DNA of 64,000 nucleotides from Phytopythium helicoides. Lineage: Eukaryota; Oomycota; Peronosporomycetes; Pythiales; Pythiaceae. Made by a program: the position numbers and the translations under genes. How positions within the stretch are numbered: the stretch's first letter is position 1; each line of letters opens with the position of its first letter. The notes under the pieces are model-generated. The model saw only the letters and a list, made by a program, of their open reading frames with translations. It was not told the origin of the DNA and did not search any database. The stretch lies in assembly GCA_024867545.1 (NCBI GenBank), contig JANFNE010000009.1:1-64000 (forward strand), read 5' to 3'. This document shows positions 51,601-63,098 of the stretch, piece after piece.

Positions 51601-51931
51601 GAGCGCATCCGATGAAGAAGGCAAGACTGCGATGATGTGGGCCGCTCAGAATGGTCACATTGACGTGGTCCGGTATCTTGTGGACGAATGCGGTGTGAGC
51701 GTGAATGCTGCAGACAACAATGCATCGACAGCGTTGATGTTGGCTGCCGGTAATGGACACATGACAATTGTCCGGTACCTTGCTGAAGAGTGCGGCGCGG
51801 ATATCAACGCCACGAATAAGGACGGGAAGACAGCGTTGATGAAGGCCACTGACGAAGGACACACTGCGGTGGTTAAGTATCTTGCTGGAGAACACAGTGG
51901 TGACGCGAATGCCACAGAGAAGACCGGGTAG
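48607..51931 (+). CDS. Ankyrin-repeat protein 2, long, with three 1-nt frameshifts
   Basis: ATG 48607 is chosen by homology with gene 1; the frame before it starts at GTG. The first frame runs to TGA 49893. Ankyrin repeats continue without gap in other frames: near 49872 a base is missing ('NDK' to 'GLTALMLAAMNGHIDVLQYL'), near 50030 a base is extra in an A/G run ('AEKG' to 'HAEAVRYLARDCGADVNT'), and near 50935 a T is extra ('ALMVA' to 'ADNGRIEIVRYLVDECGADV'). The array then ends at TAG 51931. In total about 1,100 residues and around 30 repeats. Frames on both sides of each break are otherwise clean, which fits assembly indels better than decay, though a decayed gene remains possible. Confidence 0.72.
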
Positions 51932-52584
51932 ATAGCTTTGGTACAGAATGTCGGCAAGGGTGTATTGTCGTGGTTTGGCCTCTCGTGGTAGAAGAGTATG
52001 CAGACAGGAATCCTACCACCGATGATGGAAGGTGTGGCATCCGAGCCGGTTTGAAGCTGCAGCAGGGTCTCAGGCACGCCTCCGAGCGATGGATTTCGCA
52101 TGACGATCTTTGATACTGAGATTATTCGGTTGGTGTAGACGGTTGCCAATTTCATCATTAGAGTGACACAGTTGCGCAAAACAGAATTCGATTGCAATAC
52201 CAAGTAGCTCAAAAATCCACCAAAGAGCAACTGATCAATCTCTCTCGTAATCGAGACCTCGTAGTCACAACGCTCTGTGCCGCATCTTTCGATTCGTCTA
52301 AGCTAGGTTTGGAGTTGGTGCCTTTCAAAACGACTACTGGACCAACACGTCCTCTCCGTCCATGGTTAGTTCTTGACAAGCAACAAAAAGACTCGTCAAC
52401 TCCAGCTAGGCTGCAACAAGGTCGCCCCTCTCAGCCCCCCAAACCACCTTCAGCGTCTTCAAGCATCACAAGAAGAAAAAGGCAAATGTCGTTCTCCCGC
52501 CATGCTTGTCATGGCTACACCAGTCTACTAAATTGTGTATAGCGCCACACCAAACGCCGCAGCCACCACAAAAGCGTGAGCATC
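51932..52584. other. Intergenic stretch
   Basis: No supported gene between the ankyrin array and PUS10. The ORF at 52192-52542 is Ser/Pro/Lys-rich without a family. Confidence 0.5.
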
Positions 52585-54490
52585 ATGCTGGCCGAGCTGC
52601 AGCTGCGATGGCCGCCGGCGGCGCTGGCCGCTGCGCTGCGCCTGGGCCTCTGCGCGCGCTGCTGCCTGCGGTTCGCGCACGTGGACGCCTGGGACGCCTA
52701 CGCGTGCGTTTTTCCGCTCTCGAAGCGCTCAATTCCGGCGTAAATCGGCGTTCTGACGGCTTCAAACCGTGGCAAACACGCAGCACCGACGAGCTCAAGC
52801 TGCGGGAGGCGCTGCGCTCGCTCCTGAGCGCGGAAGGAGATGACGCCGAGGCTGTCGACGCGTTTAGCGGTGCGAGCGACGGCTTGGCGACTCGATTTTG
52901 AGGTACTGACGAGCTGCAGACGCGAGCTGCGTGTGCTGCGTGGGTGTGCTGCACGGCACTTTCCACCGGCAGGTGCTGGCGGACGCGGCAGGGCAGGCGA
53001 GCGAGCGCCAGGACGACGCAACGGCCTTCGCGCTCAATATCAAGCTGCCCAGCGTCGTGCTGCTCAGAGAGTTCGCGCTGCTCGCGCACCTGCGCGCAGA
53101 GTTCCCCGGCAGCTTTGGCAGAACCCCCACCGACCTCAAGGACGTGCTCAAGGTGCAGCAGCTTGCTGCCATGGAGTGGGAGTCGATTGTGCGCGAGCTA
53201 ATGGTGGAGGAACGTGCAGTTCCTGATCGCGAGCGACCTCTCCAAGCTGCTCAACGGAGCCGAGTGCGTCAACGGCAGCGACTTCGCAGTGCTCGTGGAG
53301 ATCACGCACCCCGAGTCTGCCGATGAAGTCAAGCAGATCCCTGCCATTAAGGTCAGCTCATGATGCAATTGTATAACGACAGACGTGTCCTAAACACCCT
53401 CTTCTGCTGACAGAAACAACTCGAGGCGACCAAGAAGCGCCACCGCGGACCACCTCCCGTGTTTGACGGCTTTGGCGCAGTCAGTCGTGCACTGGCGGCG
53501 CTCACGACCGCGCCTGATACGATTCATTGTCCACCTACACTTCTAACTACGGGAGCTACCGCGCGTGTTGTTTTGGAACATGACCCTGTCTATCTCCAAG
53601 GCCGCTACCTCAAGTTTAAAAGAGGGCTGAGTCAGACGCCTTGGGTGCTCGACGGCGTCCGCATGGGTGAGTCATCGGTCGAGGAGTGCATTGGAGAGAT
53701 CGCGTTGCCATTCTTCCGTGGCAAAGGCTACAAGTTTCACACAGCTGGACGTGAAGATGTGGACGTCCGCATGCTTGGCAATGGCCGCCCATTCATCCTC
53801 GAAATTCTCGGTACGTTATTCACTCGATGGGAGTTTGTTGAGGCTTGAGACTGATTCGCTCAATGCATAATAGACGCTAAGAAGACGAAATTGTCTGCGG
53901 ACGACTACGCGGCGATCGAGGCAGCCGTGAACGCTGCCAATAGCGGCGATGTCGAGATCCGTGAGACCAAGATGTCCACGAAGGAGTACTTTGCCGGCCT
54001 CCAGGCGGGTGCGGATTCCAAGCAGAAGACCTACTGGTACGTCTGCGCTGAAGTGCGATATGTTAAACCTGCACTAAAGAGTCGCAACACAGTTGTGTTG
54101 TGTGGTCAGAAGCTCCATTGACCCCTGAGGCGATCGCAAAACTTGATGCGATCCAAGACCTCACGATTGAGCAGAAAACCCCGGTCCGCGTTCTTCACCG
54201 GCGAACTCTCATGACGCGTCCAAAGATTATCCATGCTGCCAAGTGCGAAGTGCTGAACAAGCACTACATGCTACTGCGGCTGACGACATCTGCGGGGACA
54301 TATGTCAAGGAATTCGTCCACGGAGACCGTGGTCGGACGCAGCCCAACGTGTCATCAATCCTGGTAAGTAAATGTGTTTGCTGACTATGCTGCATTCTAG
54401 TGGTGATGTCTAAGCGGGTTTATTCTGGTTAAGGGTTGTGATGCCGACATTCTTCAGCTGGACGTAGAGAACCTCATCGATTCGCAGTAG
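52585..54490 (+). CDS. PUS10: tRNA pseudouridine synthase Pus10
   Basis: Seven exons: 52585-52703, 52784-52869, 52920-53351, 53414-53810, 53874-54036, 54093-54363, 54434-54490; all junctions close in phase except inside exon 3, where 1 nt is extra near 53211 ('ELMVEE' versus 'VQFLIASDLSKLLNG'). Pus10 makes pseudouridine at positions 54/55 of the tRNA T-loop. The N-terminus carries the Cys motifs of the THUMP-like domain (CARCC, then CVCC). The catalytic region is clear: 'GRYLKFKRGLSQTPWVLDG', 'GREDVDVRMLGNGRPF' with the catalytic Asp in GREDVDVR, and later 'LTTSAGTYVKEFVHGDRGRT'. The end, 'ILQLDVENLIDSQ', fits the family C-terminus. The stop lies 60 bp from the stop of BTAF1 on the other strand. 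Confidence 0.9.
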
Positions 54491-54550
54491 GTGGCTGAAG
54501 TGATCTCTTCACCTTGGGTTTTCCATTCGATTAGAAACAATAGAGACCGT

Positions 54551-57500
54551 TCACGACTCACCCTCGCCAGGGAACTGTAGCGAATCATACTGTGACTCAT
54601 CCCACAACTCTCCGATCTCCTCGAGCAATTCTCGCGCAGCACCAGGCAACGCTATTTGCTCATGAGCAACGGACTTTGCATCACTCGAGGCAACAATTTC
54701 CTTGGCTGTAACTGCCGCCGAAGATGCTTGCAGCAGTCCAAGGACACCTGCGGTATTTGCATTCATGCTCGATTCAGCACTGCTCTGTTGCTTCACCACC
54801 GTTTCCGCGACACCTTGCTTGAATGCTTGCAGATTGAGAATGTGCTCTTCTAGTGAATCCTTCATGATAAGCCGGAATACGCGAACCGCTCGACGCTGTC
54901 CGATTCGGTGTGCGCGGTCCATCGCTTGCAGATCCACGAAGGGATTCCAAGAGTGCTCAAGGAAAATGACCGTGTCAGCTCCCGTGAGGGTGAGTCCAAG
55001 CCCACCAACTGCTATTGTGAGCAAAAGAATGTCGACAGAAGGGTCGTCGTTGAATTGTTTCACTATCTGAGCACGCTGAGACGGCGAGGTCCGCCCATCA
55101 AGGCGCCGATAAGTGACGTGTGGTAATGAATCCGACAGCATTCGTGTCGTTAAATCCAAAGTCTCGTGCAAGTGCGCAAATATGAGGCACCGGTGATTTG
55201 AAACCTGGAACTCGTCGATTTCGTCCGCACTCTCGCTCCCAATTGCGCAGACATCCACAAGCAAGTCACGCAGTCCTATAAGCTTGCCCGAAGACGACCA
55301 TTTGTAGAGGGCTTGCAGCTCTTTAGGCTTCAGACCACGAGAAACAAGTTCATTTTGTGCAAGTGAAGGATGCACACATATTCGGCGAAGTTGCTGTAAA
55401 TCAGCAAACACATGTGCCACTTTCTTTGTCTTGGAAACCGAAGACGTCGACGATGACGGTGAAGGTGATGAAGCAAGCGTGTACAGGCGCTGCTGGATGC
55501 TGGATAACGGCAAAAGAACGTTCGATATCGTTTTAGGTGGAAGCTCCTGCAGGACCTGGTCCTTCGTGCGCCGCAATATGAAAGGCAGAACCTTTTGGTG
55601 GAGTTCAGTTATTGCGATCGCAGCTACTTCCTTTTGCTTCGCAGTCGCATTGCGCTCCTTTGACTTTGCAATAGGAAGCACAAAATTTCGCCGGAACACA
55701 CTAAATTCACCGAGGTATCCTGGCATGAGAAACTCGAACAACGCCCAAAGATCCCCGACATTGTTTTGGAGTGGCGTGCCACTAAGCGCCAGGCGGTGGT
55801 TGGCACGAATGGCCAGAATCGAGCGAAACAATGCTGTCGTTGGATTCCGGATAAGGTGGGCTTCATCGAGGACGACGAAATCAAAGTGCTTACTGGATAT
55901 AAAATCGTCTTCATCGCTTCGAACGACGGCATATGTTGTAACAATGAGAGTACACCGTGCATCAAATTGTGCTACAGTGCTGCCGCCAAATTTTCTTCGC
56001 AACTTCTTCCGCTCAGCAGCAGATCCAGAGTAATCGACTACCAGTTCAAAAGTTTTTCTTAAGCATTTTTGGGCTTCTGCTATCCAGTGACTCACAACAA
56101 TCGGCGGACAAATGACAAGACAATTGGCCATGTCACCGTCCGTCCTATGTGCAATGTCAAGAGTTGCAGCAATCGCTGTTAGTGTCTGGAGGGTCTTCCC
56201 GAGTCCCATGTCATCTGCCAAGATGCCGTGTAGATTGTTTTTCGCCATGAAAGCCAACCAGTCAACGCCAATTTGTTGGTATTGTCGTAACGATACCCCG
56301 TCTTCAAGACATGATTGCACGTCTATAGGCTGAATCGCAGAGCTGTGCAAAAAACTCTCCAAAAACTGTCGTGAGGCTTGGTTTTCGCATACAATAGCCT
56401 TTAAAGTCGTCGATGCAGGAGACTCTTTCGCCATATCTGGATCTTCCTCTCCTAGATCCACTTGTAGTGGAATTAGTGGCACAAGATCACCAAACGCACG
56501 AGCAGCTGCCGTTCTTGTGCTCTTGTCTTGTGACGACATTGCAGTCATGGCGTAATGAACAAGACTCGGAACAAACGGAAACAGTGACTTTGCTGGCACT
56601 ACCCGCACAAGACAGTCTAGAACCATGACAGCAGCATCTAATTGACTATTTCCTGCCCTGAAGGCACCGAAGATTCGAGTGTAGACAACTAGCATTGCGT
56701 TGTCTCGGTAGGTTTGAGCATGCTTGCAGATTGTGGCGATTGCTAGTGCTGCAAGGTGCTTCGAATGAGCTAAACTCGGGGTCAAATCGGAAGGGTCAGT
56801 AGTCATTATCACTGACGCCGCATGTTCGAGCCAATTGATGCAGGTTGATGCTGCGCAGGATTGATCCAGCGAGGGAGCCAATAGAGCAATTAGCTTCATA
56901 CTTCTTTGGATGTTTCGCTCATCGCTGGGTACTGATTCCCACCCGCGCGATATATTTTCCTCGAGTTGGGGACACGTATCGAACAGCGACGACCCACCTT
57001 CTGCGCACAGCAACCGCAGCGATGCTAGCGCACCAGCAACGCGCACTTGTGTCCTTTCAAGCTCACCTACCGGTAGACCGGAGCTTTCGTTGATCAGATC
57101 GCAACAATCAGGCATAGGTGACCCAAGTACCCCCAGCGCTGTGGCGCTGTTGCAGAGGTTCGACACGATTTTGGCCACACACTTCTTCTGAGAGTGAGCT
57201 TGAGTTAGCACAAATGCAACCAGAGCATCGGAGGCGAGCTCTCGAAATACCACATCAGCTTCTTCCTTCAGTGAGTCCATCAGAGCTGCGACCAAGAAAC
57301 CACTTTTCTTTGCTGGGATTGGCATGACAAAGCAGTAGGCACAACTCCCGAGACCTTGAACACGATGGTACATGCGAGAAAACGCGCTTTGAATAGATTC
57401 ATCAAGCACAAACAGGTCTTGACGCTTAAAATGCGCCGCTTCATATGCAGTTGGGTGCGACTCCAGTTGATCATAAGGTAAAGCGGCGATTTTTTCAGCA

Positions 57501-60206
57501 ACCTCGCGAGAAATATCAGCTGCTGTTATCATACTTGGAGACGACAACTGGGTAAGTACAACATTGATATTAATGCCGACGGATTCAAATACTTCCATGG
57601 CACGGTGTAGCATGGTAATGCACGCTTGACTGGCTTCACTTGCTCCTGGTAACAGACAGGTTACCTCTTGATCGTTGATAATTGCTTTAGGACATTCCAC
57701 CGTGGATGGTAACCACTTGTTTCTCGCAAAAGAGTCCAAAGCATCGCCGATTGAGTCTCTAATATGCTGGATGCGAGGGTTATCTTTACCATTTTGAAGG
57801 GGGACCCCAGCCTTCTCATATAAAGCCCACCGAGAGAGAAGAAGGAGACAGCCACACTGTATTTCACCACTCGTCGTCACAAAACCTTTACCAATCATCT
57901 GAAGGATATCTTGTGTTTCCGGGCCTAATGGCAGAGAGGACGCCAAAAAGCCTAGGGCGTCAGCAAAGGTGACTCGCCATGCCACCGACTCGAGGCGATC
58001 AAATGTGCTAATAGAGTCATCTACCGATGAGACTCCTTGAACTTTCACGTTCAGGATCCTCAACGACTCGTTTGACCACAGAAGGCTAACCCACTGGCGC
58101 ATATACATTGAAATGGTTGCAGACAGAATTCTTAAAGAAGCAGACTTCTGGACGATACCTTTCCAAGCCTGTAAAAGCTCAACCGTAACGGAGCGTTCGG
58201 TTTCAAGTACCAACTGCAAAAGCAAATGCGGCATGAAGCAATTGCTAAAGTTTGAGAGTGCTGCTGTATCTTGCACAATGTCAATGCTTGCAATCGCAGT
58301 CACAAATCTTGCTGTCGATATTTTTACTTCGCTGGAGTGGTGATGCAACATCGAAATGACGTGGATTAGATCAATCCACGCACGTGGAGCAAGTCTGTAG
58401 TCATTTCGAAGTATTGCACTTGTTGTTGGGGCTTGATACCACGCAGATAATGCTCGGACAACGCTCGCACGAAGTAGCGGGCCGATCAATATCTTGAACC
58501 AGGCTAGTCCAAAGTAATTTCCCCGTCAACCTATGATTTGCTCTTGACTTACATTATCCATGTACGGGGAAAAACTTTCAAGCATGCGATGGCCAAAACC
58601 AAAACGTCTTCTTCCATTAACGGGGCTTGAAGTGCATGCACGACGTCACTGTGATGACAGAAACAAATTCAACAGCGTGGCCAGCATGAGCTTGGACCAA
58701 GTACTTGAGACCCAATAGTCCACCATGACACGCATGCCATGTGAGGCCATCAAAAAGTGTCCGAAAAACTTGCAAAAACTCCACAAGACGCCCGTAGCCA
58801 TGCAGGGTCCCGAGAAGGACGCCAGTGACTTGCGCGCATAATTCGCGAACTGGTGCGACGGAGCCATCTGCCGAATAGTCGACAAACTGGTCAAGTGCAA
58901 GGATGCATGTGCATCGAATGAGGCATTCTTCAACCCACGTGGTAACGATGCTGCTTTGTGAATGGCTTGACTGGTTGCTAGTGCGCTGGACTGAAAATGC
59001 AAATTGAGTCGACATTAAGATGTGCCGAACTGCAAGCAACGACCCGTGCCGAACTTCCCACTTCGCGTCAAACATGCTTTCTAGCAGATCGGCGAGCAAT
59101 CTGGCAACGGCCATCAGTGTGCCATTGGAGGTGCTTGGGGATCCTTCGTCACTACCAAATGTAGACATCTCAGCATCTTTGTCGATCCTCCTTTTCTTCG
59201 AGGATGAATCGCCAGTGAAACGTTCGTTTAGCCTCTTTGAGGCTTGTGACAGTAGCCCACCAACATTTGGTCGGGTCTTCTCCTTCTCCAAAGTAATCTC
59301 AGATGCAGTGGCTGTACTCTCGCTACGTTCAATGTCCATCACGATATCTTGTGCATCTACAAGCACGCAAACACATCAGCAGGGTGGGAGCATGGCATAG
59401 CAGCGAGCGGATACACGTACGGTCCTGATTTAACCTTGGCAGCATCTGTTTTGCAAAAGAGTCCTCGCGTGTCTTCCAAATGACTTCAGACCCGCCACAT
59501 ATGCGCTGGAGCAGCATTCGGCGCTGCTTGACGGCGTGGATCCGACGCTCGTCATCGGTAAGATTAGCTGCGTATTCGTACTCCTACAACAAGCCATCAG
59601 CTTCAGCTTCTCATTACAACCAGTAATACGATTGCTCACCTCTCCACCGCTCCGCAGCAGCGGCGCGCCTTCCGTCACGACCTTACGCACGTCCACCTTT
59701 TGCAAGTCTAGCGCCGCCTCTGCTCCTTCAGCCCCACCAACTGCCATCCCGTCACACTCTCGCTATCGACCAACATAATCGCTATACGTCCACATACACG
59801 AAACAGTCGCGAACGTCACGGCCAGGTCCTCGCGTTGGCCGCGCAGCGACCTCCCGACCACGTCCAGACACTTGGCCGCCGCGACTCGCACGTCCCACTC
59901 CGCGTCCACAATGAGCTCGCGCAGCTTCTCACAGCAAGGAGAGCGCCATCAGAGCCTAAATCAGCACATTCCAACAGCGGAAGCCTCGTACTCGCTGCAG
60001 CACGGCGCGGCAGCTCTCCGGAGTCGCCGCCGCCACTTCGCCCAGCCGCTCGGCCGCGTTCTCGCGCACCTGCGCGCTGCTGCCCTCTACGATGCCCACT
60101 CCGTCAGAAGGTGAAGCTAAAGCAGCAGTCGACGCTGCACCGCACCTCTCACCAGCAGCAGCAGGCTCTCCAGCCGCGTCGCCCCGGCGCCGCCACCGCC
60201 CGCCAT
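54551..60206 (-). CDS. BTAF1: TBP-associated SNF2 ATPase BTAF1/Mot1
   Basis: Minus-strand gene of at least eight exons. Five 5' exons close in phase: 60146-60206 (ATG 60206), 59992-60086, 59798-59927, 59640-59740, 59421-59583; a sixth starts at 59356. The long 3' exon covers 54551 to about 58510. Mot1 strips TBP from DNA using ATP. HEAT repeats start at once ('QVRENAAERLGEVAAATPES', 'WDVRVAAAKCLDVVGRSLR') and run for about 1,100 residues; the SNF2 motor has Walker A 'DDMGLGKT', DEAH in 'VVLDEAHLIRNP', 'SGTPLQNNVGDLWALFEFL', and 'QAMDRAHRIGQRRAVRVFR'; the C-terminus 'ELWDESQYDSLQFPGEG' is a Mot1 hallmark. Between 58500 and 58650 the frame moves twice ('SVIT' to 'DVVHALQAPLMEEDVLVLA', then 'MLESFSPYMDN' before a GTAAGT donor) and the phase does not close, so 1-2 indels are likely there. 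Confidence 0.93.
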
Positions 60207-60370
60207 TCCTCAGCTCGTTGCAGTCGAAGTGGCCTTTCTCGCTAGATTCGTTTTTTTCTACATACAAAAATGCAGTCTTCATGCGAACTTAATCAAGAAA
60301 GACACCGAAGGGAAACGAACCTAGCGCGCGTCAGTGCCGAACGTACCACGTCAAGAGCAAGCAGATCGGC
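60207..60370. promoter_or_regulatory. Short bidirectional promoter region
   Basis: Only 164 bp separate the divergent start codons of BTAF1 and the dolichyl-diphosphatase gene, so both promoters must overlap. A T-run (CGTTTTTTTCTAC) lies near 60250. No TATA box is obvious. Confidence 0.6.
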
Positions 60371-61321
60371 ATGGCGGAGACGGCCGCCAAAGGCGCCGTG
60401 CCCGTGGCGTTGCGCGAGTTCGAGCTCACGTGGGTCGTGTACGACGCGTCCGACCCGCTGGGCCCCGTGCTCGCGCTCTTCACGCTCTCGCCCGTGTTCG
60501 TGGCTCGCCGTCGCTGCGGTGCGGTGATTCACAGAGCGCTGACTGTCGTTTGCTGTTGGTCAGGTTCATCATGGTCATGTACGCGACGCTGGTTGTCTTC
60601 CAGCGCGACCTGGACTCCATCGCCATGCTCGTTGGCCAAGTGGGTGCTTGTTTCGTCTAATATTTCGCCTGGTTGCTTCGATCTGACGCGTTGTGCTGCA
60701 TGACGCCTGCAGTTGCTGAATGAAGCGTTCAACTTGGTGCTCAAGCGCATCATTCACCAGCCGCGGCCGGAAGGCGCACGAGTGAGTGGAGCGGGGATGC
60801 CGTCTGCGCACTCGCAGTTCATCGCGTTCTTCTCCGCCTATGTCATCGCGTACACTTTCAAGAGGTGCGGCAACACGTGCAAGCAGACCATGCGCTTGAC
60901 CTGGTCTCTCATACAATTCGACTTCCCGACAGGTTCAACTCGCACCGGCAGCTGGAGAAGACCCTCACAATCGCTGGCGTTGCCGTTCTTGCGTTTGTTG
61001 TATGCTTTTCGCGTGTGCGGCTCGGTTACCACTCGCTCGAGCAGGTGCTGGCTGGTGCAGCGGTCGGCACAGTGACCGGGCCTTGGGTGGCACGCTCTCG
61101 TTGCGTCGGTGAGTTGCAAGACACAAATCCGCTCATTAAAAACCTTGCCTTCATCACTGACGAACTCGTTGCGCTTGTAGTCATCTAGCTGGCTGTTCCC
61201 GGCGATCACGAACTCTCCGATTGCGCAGTTCTTCTACATCCGGGACATCTCGCGGATCCCCGACTTGATCGTGCACCAGCACCAGCTCTGCCATGCTGTC
61301 GGCGCAAACAAACAGCTCTGA
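60371..61321 (+). CDS. DOLPP1: Dolichyl-diphosphatase (PAP2 family)
   Basis: Start ATG 60371 (GGCATGG); stop TGA 61319-61321. The enzyme removes phosphate from dolichyl diphosphate in the ER lumen to recycle the lipid for N-glycosylation. Coding exons: 60371 to about 60512, about 60564-60650, 60712-60864 with a following 70-nt intron, 60935 to about 61100, and a last exon from about 61190. Introns GTGGGT...GCAG and GTGCGG...ACAG close in phase; the first and last junctions do not close with standard GT-AG sites, so an indel or unusual site is possible there. PAP2 motifs are complete: 'LVLKRIIHQPRP' (KxxxxxxRP), 'GMPSAHSQFIAFFSAYV' (PSxH), 'CFSRVRLGYHSLEQVLAG' (SRxxxxxHxxxQ). Four to five membrane helices are present. 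Confidence 0.85.
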
Positions 61322-61547
61322 TGTACTAACATCTGGAACCCAACTTCAAGATCGCTCGGTTTTGAAGTCAACACATATTCGTCTTGCATTTTTTTTTTGC
61401 TTCGTTGTGGTGCTCGTAGCTAGTCCCCCGCATCACCGTGGCAACGGAGGAGGACCATCTAGAGTTGCACTCTTTTTCCTACTCACTCGATTCACTAGCT
61501 CTCTTCTTTCGTGCAAAATACTTACTTACCTCAGTCGATCCTCCTTC

Positions 61548-62951
61548 TCACACCTTCTCGACCGGCGCCATGTTGCCATAGTCTACGCGCGATCGCTTGA
61601 AGTTTTCCTCCCACACCTTCTCAAACAGCTCGCGCTCGTGCCGAGGCTGCGGGGGTCTGAGCTCCTTAGGCAGTTGCGCTGCCGGCCGGAACGCCACTGG
61701 GTCTGTCGGCCGTGCGTTCACCTTGCCCAAGTACCCACCGAGGAAGTCAATGAGCTGAGACGGGTCGTTTGACTCGTACATGAGCTCGCGCACGAAGTTC
61801 TCGAGCGTGATGCATTTCTGGTGCAAGTACGACGGCTCCAGCCGGTTGAACCATCGCGTGTCGATGCCTCGCCACGCTTCTTGGGTCCGCGGGTATCCGT
61901 CGGTCGGCAGCTTCTTTGCGAGCTCTCCAAACTCCGAGTACCGGCGCCAATCAGCGTACAGCTCCTTGCCCAACTGGAAAGTGATTAAGTACTGTGCGTG
62001 ACGGTCCGACCCCGAGCGCGATTGCACAATGCGGAACTTGGGTATGGAGATGGTCGAGGACACGACGCGGCTGTTACCATCGTCTCCTACGATGTTGAAT
62101 GTCTTGTGGGCGGCCGTGAGCCTCGTGTTGGTCTGCTCGTCGCCGAGCACGTGGACGGCGTTCGCGACGTCGATGATCCCGAGGTCGGCGCTGAGCCGAC
62201 GGCGCAGCGACTGGATGGATCCGTCGCCTCCTCCCCAGCTCTCGCTGCTCGAGTCAATGTCTGCAAACCACCCCCACTCTGCGCTGCCGTCCTTGCTCAT
62301 CATGGACGATGACCGGATGCGCGATAGCGGCGCACCTGCATGGCAAATCCAAAGTGTCCGGACGCGAACCAACAGCAGCAGCCACCAGTCAGTCCCTTTT
62401 CTAGCGGAGCCCGCGACTCGTGCGGCGTTCCAGTCTCACCAAATGACAGAGACATGAGCAACACATGCAGGCAACGCACCGTGGGGGGACGCAAAGTGCG
62501 CGTGCGCGCGCATGAGCTCCGACTTGACCGTGCGCCGGTCTGTCGTGTTCATGTACGTGGCGATGACGTCCACGGCGGGCCGGCCGCGCGGTGTGTTGGT
62601 GATCGTGGTCGTGGACGGCACCGAGTACGAGACTGGAAGCTTGTCGCCGCCCTTTTCGGCCGGAGAAGACCGCGCTGTGTCGGTTGACGCTCCAGACACG
62701 CGACGCGATGTGGCGCCGGCGTCGAAGCTGAAGACGGCGCTGACGCTCTCGCGGTACTTGACGTAAGGCATCGACTGCACGGTGGGGTTGTTGGCGCCGT
62801 CGCCCTTGGGCGGCTGCAGCTCGCGCGTGACGAGCGGCTCGACGCCGCGCGAGAGCGACGCGAGCGACGAGGACGAGGACGGGGACGGCCCGCTCGGAGA
62901 TTCCTCCATGGCTTGGCGCTTGATCTCTAGCGCGTCCATCTCGGTCGTCAT
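61548..62951 (-). CDS. PX-domain protein
   Basis: Exons 62480-62951 and 61548-62335 close in phase across a 144-nt intron (GTGCGT...TGCAG). The first in-frame ATG is 62951, but the frame is open to about 63096 (with residues 'GQAFFCLQRTPVPPYAWAPP'), and an upstream first exon is possible. The N-terminal 250 residues are Ser/Pro-rich with 'IEIIELSVDPCDLE'. A PX domain at the middle of exon 2 shows 'VSSTISIPKFRIVQSRSGSD', 'RRYSEFGELAKKLP' (the R-R-Y-S-x-F phosphoinositide-binding motif) and 'HQKCITLENFVRELM'. PX domains bring sorting-nexin-type proteins to phosphatidylinositol-3-phosphate membranes. The stop is 61548. Confidence 0.82.
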
Positions 62952-63098
62952 GGTCGTCTCGAGGTCGCACGGGTCGACGGAGAGCTCGATGATCTCGATC
63001 GGCGGTGGGCGGTGGCGGCGCGGCGGTGCCCACGCGTACGGCGGCACGGGCGTGCGCTGCAGACAGAAGAATGCCTGGCCAATGGTGCTGCTAGGGCG

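Noticed and set aside
41000..52000. CRISPR-like periodic arrays in the ARM and ankyrin regions
   Set aside because: The periodicity follows the protein repeats (246 bp and about 100 bp) and is coding, with no spacer-repeat structure.
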